Assembly: GCA_025929595.1 (NCBI GenBank)
Contig: JAICQA010000067.1
Location: 1 to 10,106 of the forward strand
DNA from: Xanthobacteraceae bacterium
Lineage (GTDB): Bacteria > Pseudomonadota > Alphaproteobacteria > Rhizobiales > Xanthobacteraceae
DNA: 10,106 nucleotides
Direction: 5' to 3'
Part shown: piece after piece, positions 7,478 to 10,106 of the stretch
Position numbering within the stretch: the first letter of the stretch is position 1
Layout of the letters: every line of letters starts with the position of its first letter
The notes under the pieces: model-generated
Told to the model about the DNA's origin: nothing
The model's input: only the letters and a program-made list of their open reading frames with translations
The model's database searches: none
Position numbers and translations under genes: made by a program

Positions 7478-7938
7478 TCTGGTTCGAAGACATCGAGATC
7501 GGCAGGAAGACCGAACTCGGCAGCTACACGTTCACGGCCGACGAGATCAAGCGCTTCGCCCGCCAGTTCGACCCGCAGCCCTTTCACCTCGACGAGGAAG
7601 CGGCGAAGCAGTCGCATTTCGGCGGCCTCGCCGCGTCGGGCTGGCACACCGCGTCGGTGTTCATGAAATTGCAGTCGCGCAGGATCAATGAGATCGGCTC
7701 CGACGTGCGCAAGTCCGGCCCCTCACCGGGCTACAAGAATCTGCGCTGGCTCAAGCCCGTGCTCGCCGGCGACACGCTCACCTATTCGACAGAAATCACG
7801 AGCAAGCGGGCGCTCGCGACGCGGCCGCAATGGGGAATTGTTTTCCTGCAGGTGCGCGCCGTGAACCAGCGCGACGAGCCAGTGTTCGAATTTGAAAGTT
7901 CGGTCCTGTTCGCGCGGCGCGAGACACAGAAGGCTTAG
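7474..7938 (+). CDS. MaoC-type hot-dog dehydratase family protein (second of a tandem pair)
   Basis: The 154-residue protein is a paralogue of its upstream neighbour. It has FDPQPFHLDEEAA (32-44, with Asp33/His38) and GGLAASGWHT (50-59) in the same positions, and a matching LRWLKPVLAGDTLTYSTEITSKR stretch (90-112). The start at ATG 7474 overlaps the TGA of the first gene (ATGA), which strongly implies translational coupling. The frame is open further upstream, but that part only overlaps the first MaoC gene out of frame. Both catalytic residues are kept in both copies, so neither is obviously an inactive partner. Single-hot-dog MaoC proteins form dimers; whether these form homo- or heterodimers is unknown. 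Substrate is not predictable. The gene ends 17 bases from the convergent apt, with no clear terminator between them. Confidence 0.9.
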   Translation: MIWFEDIEIGRKTELGSYTFTADEIKRFARQFDPQPFHLDEEAAKQSHFGGLAASGWHTASVFMKLQSRRINEIGSDVRKSGPSPGYKNLRWLKPVLAGDTLTYSTEITSKRALATRPQWGIVFLQVRAVNQRDEPVFEFESSVLFARRETQKA

Positions 7939-7955
7939 ACAATCCTTCCGAACCC

Positions 7956-8501
7956 TTAGTGCCCCTCGAACGCCATCAGCGTGCGCACCGGCACGCCGAG
8001 CTTGCGGATTTTCTCCGCGCCGCCGAGATCGGGCAGGTCGACGATGAAGCAGGCGGCGAGCACCTCCGCGCCGATATTGCGGAGGAGTTTTACCGCGCCT
8101 TCCGCCGTGCCGCCGGTCGCAATCAGGTCGTCCACGAGGATCACGCGTTCGCCCGGCGCCACGCCATCCTTGTGCATCTCCATCTCGTCGATGCCGTATT
8201 CGAGCGAATAAGCGACGCGCACGGTCTCATACGGGAGCTTCCCCTTCTTGCGGATCGGCACGAAACCCGCCGAAACCTGATGCGCGATGGCGCCGCCGAC
8301 GATGAAGCCACGCGCCTCGATCCCCGCCACCTTGTCGATCTTCGAGCCCGCCCAGGGCTGCACCAACTCGTCCACCGCGCGCCGGAACGCCCGCGCGCTG
8401 CCGAGCAGCGTCGTAATGTCCCGGAACTGGATGCCGGGCTTTGGGTAGTCGGCAATCGTCCGGATGTAGGAGCGCAGGTCGAGTGTGTCGGGCGGGGTCA
8501 T
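7956..8501 (-). CDS. apt: Adenine phosphoribosyltransferase
   Basis: The 181-residue type I phosphoribosyltransferase converts adenine plus PRPP to AMP and pyrophosphate in purine salvage. Family marks are the N-terminal IRTIADYPKPGIQFRDIT (13-30), EARGF (62-66), the RKKGKLPYET loop (84-93), LEYGIDEMEMH (100-110) and the PRPP loop VILVDDLIATGGTA (120-133). The length is as expected (about 175-185). The start ATG gives the usual N-terminus; the bases upstream on the - strand (TTAATTTCCGCGTGTTCTC) contain no convincing Shine-Dalgarno sequence, so initiation may be leaderless or weak. The gene is divergent from the small basic protein and convergent with the MaoC pair. It uses the product of prs, located 6.4 kb away on the other strand; no shared transcript is implied. 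Confidence 0.96.
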   Translation of the reverse strand: MTPPDTLDLRSYIRTIADYPKPGIQFRDITTLLGSARAFRRAVDELVQPWAGSKIDKVAGIEARGFIVGGAIAHQVSAGFVPIRKKGKLPYETVRVAYSLEYGIDEMEMHKDGVAPGERVILVDDLIATGGTAEGAVKLLRNIGAEVLAACFIVDLPDLGGAEKIRKLGVPVRTLMAFEGH

Positions 8502-8616
8502 GAGAACACGCGGAAATTAAGGGTGGGCGGCCAATGTGGAGGGGCAGCACCCGAAAGGCAAATGCGCCCGCCCCGCCCGCGCCACAACGATCCTTGTGCA
8601 TCTCATTGCCGCCCCG

Positions 8617-8646
8617 TTGCCGCCGGCGGGGTACCGCCCTTAGATT
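8617..8646 (+). promoter_or_regulatory. Possible promoter for the 45-residue basic protein
   Basis: TTGCCG (8617-8622) and TAGATT (8641-8646) are 18 bases apart. The spacer contains a perfect 5-bp inverted repeat, GGCGG (8625-8629) and CCGCC (8634-8638), which could be an operator or chance in GC-rich DNA. The start codon lies about 30 bases downstream. Confidence 0.4.
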
Positions 8647-8675
8647 CAGCCATCGGGCTAGCGAAGGAGAACCCC

Positions 8676-8813
8676 ATGGCCAAAGGTCAGATGCGCAGCA
8701 ACAAGGAAAAGAAGAAGGCAAAGGCCGACGACAAGGTGAAGCAGGTTTCGGCCTACAAGCAGCAGTTTGGCAAGCCGTCGAACCAGCCTCAGCCGACGCC
8801 GGGCAAGAAGTAA
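8676..8813 (+). CDS. Small Lys-rich conserved-type hypothetical protein (45 residues)
   Basis: A very good Shine-Dalgarno sequence, AAGGAG (8664-8669), lies six bases before ATG 8676, and the frame ends at TAA 8811-8813. The protein has 12 Lys and 1 Arg against 3 acidic residues, begins MAKGQMRSNKEKKKAK, and ends in a Gln/Pro-rich tail (PSNQPQPTPGKK). It has no hydrophobic core, so it is likely unfolded alone and may bind nucleic acid or a ribosome. Short proteins starting MAKGQxRSNxExKKxK are, from memory, annotated as hypothetical in several proteobacteria, which supports a real gene; function is unknown. The frame is open further upstream (to about 7959), but that part lies antisense to apt and has no coding character of its own. 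A hairpin follows 23 bases after the stop, making a complete monocistronic unit. Confidence 0.85.
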   Translation: MAKGQMRSNKEKKKAKADDKVKQVSAYKQQFGKPSNQPQPTPGKK

Positions 8814-8836
8814 GCAAGCCAGCGCCTCAAACGAAA

Positions 8837-8859
8837 ATGGCCGGGTCAATCCCGGCCAT
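8837..8859. terminator. Bidirectional terminator between the small basic gene and petC
   Basis: ATGGCCGGG (8837-8845) and CCCGGCCAT (8851-8859) form a perfect 9-bp stem with a TCAAT loop. On the + strand CAGTTTATT follows. On the - strand the stem runs into TTTTCGTTT, the better T-run. It lies between convergent genes that end at 8813 (+) and 8888 (-), so it can serve both, more convincingly petC. Confidence 0.8.
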
Positions 8860-8887
8860 CAGTTTATTGGGTCGTCAGTGTCGATGG

Positions 8888-9721
8888 TCAGGCGTGATCT
8901 TTCGCCTGCGACCAGACCTTCTTCTTCGTGAAGTACATCAGGCCCGCGAAGACGATCAGGAAGATCATCACCTGAAAGCCGATACGCTTGCGCTGCTCAA
9001 GATGCGGCTCCGCCGCCCAGTGCAGGAACGCGGCGACGTCGCGCGCATACTGATCGACCGTTTGCGGCGAGCCGTCGCTGTAGGCGACCTGTCCGTCGCT
9101 CAGTGGCTTCACCATCGCGATGATGTGGCCCGGGAAATACTTGTTCCATGCCTGCGTCGGGCCCACCTTGGCGCCCGCCGGCGGATTCTCGTAGCCGGTC
9201 AGCAGCGCGTGGACGTAGTCGACGCCGTGCTCCTGATACTGGCGGAAAAAGTCAAACAGGCCGATGAGCAGACCGCTCTCATAGCTGCGCGCCTTGGTGA
9301 TGACGGAGAGATCCGGCGGCAGCGCGCCACCGAAACGCCCACGCAACGCCTCATCATTCGGCGCGGCCGGCGGGAAGTGGTCCGAGAGCCGGCCCGGACG
9401 CTGGAACATTTCGCCCGTCGCGTCCGGGCCGTCCGTGATCTGGTACTCGGCGGCGATCACGCGTGCCTGCGCCTCGGTGAAGCCCGGCCCGCCCGGCTGC
9501 GCCAGATTGCGGAATGCGATGTATTTCAGGCCGTGACAGGTCGAGCAGACTTCCTTGTAGACTTGGAAGCCGCGCTGCAACTGCGCGCGATCGAAATGAC
9601 CGAACGGCCCGGCGAAGGACCAGCTCATGCGCGGCGGCGTGGGGCCCGCCTCGGCCGCAAGCGCGGCGCCTGTGGTGCCGACAAGAACGGCGCTGACAAT
9701 GGCGGCGGACAGAAGACGCAT
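8888..9721 (-). CDS. petC: Cytochrome c1, cytochrome bc1 complex
   Basis: The 277-residue protein is the membrane-anchored c-type cytochrome of the ubiquinol-cytochrome c reductase (complex III), passing electrons from the Rieske protein to soluble or membrane cytochrome c on the periplasmic side. It has a signal peptide (MRLLSAAIVSAVLVGTTGAALA, cut near residue 22), the haem-binding motif CSTCH (59-63) in the setting YKEVCSTCHGLKYIAFRNL, an ARSYESG segment near 144-150, the axial-Met region HIIAMVKPLSDG (199-210, Met203 likely) and a C-terminal transmembrane anchor (about 247-264) followed by KKK. The start is uncertain: ATG at 9721 is annotated, but GTG at 9730 (adding three residues, giving MKPMRLL) has the better spacing to AAGGGA. 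A further upstream extension would overlap petB. petB ends 13 bases upstream in another frame. Confidence 0.95.
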   Translation of the reverse strand: MRLLSAAIVSAVLVGTTGAALAAEAGPTPPRMSWSFAGPFGHFDRAQLQRGFQVYKEVCSTCHGLKYIAFRNLAQPGGPGFTEAQARVIAAEYQITDGPDATGEMFQRPGRLSDHFPPAAPNDEALRGRFGGALPPDLSVITKARSYESGLLIGLFDFFRQYQEHGVDYVHALLTGYENPPAGAKVGPTQAWNKYFPGHIIAMVKPLSDGQVAYSDGSPQTVDQYARDVAAFLHWAAEPHLEQRKRIGFQVMIFLIVFAGLMYFTKKKVWSQAKDHA

Positions 9722-9734
9722 CGGTTTCACCGCC

Positions 9735-10106
9735 TTATCCCTTCGCCGGCATCGGATCGGACTCTTTGCCTTTGAGCACGGACTCGGCGATCGACTTCGG
9801 CAGCGGCTTCGGCTTCTCGATGAAGCCAAGCAGCGGCAGGATCACGAGGAAATGGAGGAAATAGTAGGCGGTCAGAATGCGCGCGGCGATGACGTAGATG
9901 CCTTCCGCAGGCTTCGCGCCGAGATAACCGAGGCCGATGCAAACAACGAGCAGGATCCAGAAGAACTGCTTGTAGAGTGGACGATAGCGCGCCGAACGCA
10001 CCTTCGACGTGTCGAGCCACGGCACGAACACCAGCACGACGATCGAGCCGAACATCGCGATGACGCCGCCGAGTTTCGACGGGATGGCGCGCAGGATCGC
10101 GTAGAA
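9735..10106 (-). CDS. petB: Cytochrome b, cytochrome bc1 complex, C-terminal end only
   Basis: The frame is open from the right edge (first codon TTC) and ends at TAA, giving the last 123 residues of the quinol-oxidising subunit of complex III. FYAILRAIPSKLGGVIAMFG (1-20) is the hallmark stretch before the last transmembrane helices of cytochrome b. Hydrophobic segments at about 13-30, 48-63 and 71-95 are the three C-terminal helices, and the KPKPLPKSIAESVLKGK tail is cytosolic. The haem-ligating histidines and Qo-site motifs lie outside the window. It is upstream of petC in the same transcript; a Rieske gene (petA) would be expected further upstream. Confidence 0.95.
   Translation of the reverse strand, partial: FYAILRAIPSKLGGVIAMFGSIVVLVFVPWLDTSKVRSARYRPLYKQFFWILLVVCIGLGYLGAKPAEGIYVIAARILTAYYFLHFLVILPLLGFIEKPKPLPKSIAESVLKGKESDPMPAKG

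Noticed and set aside
7959..8675. In-frame extension upstream of the 45-residue protein
   Set aside because: It lies antisense to apt and has no Shine-Dalgarno sequence or coding character, whereas ATG 8676 has a strong AAGGAG.

Overview
The window is a GC-rich, densely coded piece of core chromosome from an alphaproteobacterium, most likely a member of Hyphomicrobiales (Rhizobiales) near the Bradyrhizobium / Rhodopseudomonas / Xanthobacteraceae group. Three things suggest this: the recognisable protein families, the gene order prs ... rplY-pth-ychF-MaoC-MaoC with apt and petBC nearby, and a palindromic intergenic repeat of the 'CCTCATCCTGAGGAG ... TCTCGAAGGATGAGG' type common in that group. 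The genus is an inference. Seven genes are standard housekeeping genes; no rRNA, tRNA, CRISPR array, insertion sequence or phage gene was seen. No gene-free stretch exceeds 300 bases (the longest is 174 bases, 8502-8675).

Left part (1-2574, + strand): the 3' end of an unrecognised gene runs in from the left edge. It is followed by prs (ribose-phosphate pyrophosphokinase, which makes PRPP) and, six bases later, a PLP-dependent low-specificity L-threonine aldolase, probably in one transcript.

Middle (2575-4502, + strand): a small exported protein of unknown function, with a clear signal peptide and a C-terminal Phe, is separated from an orphan FkbM-family methyltransferase by a 150-base gap. 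Two inverted copies of the palindromic repeat nearly fill that gap. A strong hairpin overlaps the methyltransferase stop codon, and a well-spaced sigma70-like promoter lies directly after it.

Translation-linked block (4503-7938, + strand): rplY (L25/CTC), pth (peptidyl-tRNA hydrolase) and ychF (ribosome-associated P-loop NTPase) sit in close succession, followed by two tandem paralogous MaoC-type hot-dog proteins that share an ATGA stop/start overlap. This reads as one operon starting at the promoter before rplY.

Right part (7939-10106): apt (adenine phosphoribosyltransferase, a PRPP consumer) is on the - strand, convergent with the MaoC pair. Divergent from it is a 45-residue Lys-rich protein with its own strong ribosome binding site. 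A hairpin usable in both directions separates that small gene from petC (cytochrome c1) and petB (cytochrome b, 3' end only), which run in from the right edge on the - strand. Here petB and petC are separate genes, unlike the fused fbcH of Bradyrhizobium.

Nothing in the window looks like a large undescribed system. The items most worth a second look are the repeat pair, the small basic protein, the exported protein, the tandem MaoC pair and the stop-codon hairpin next to the rplY promoter.
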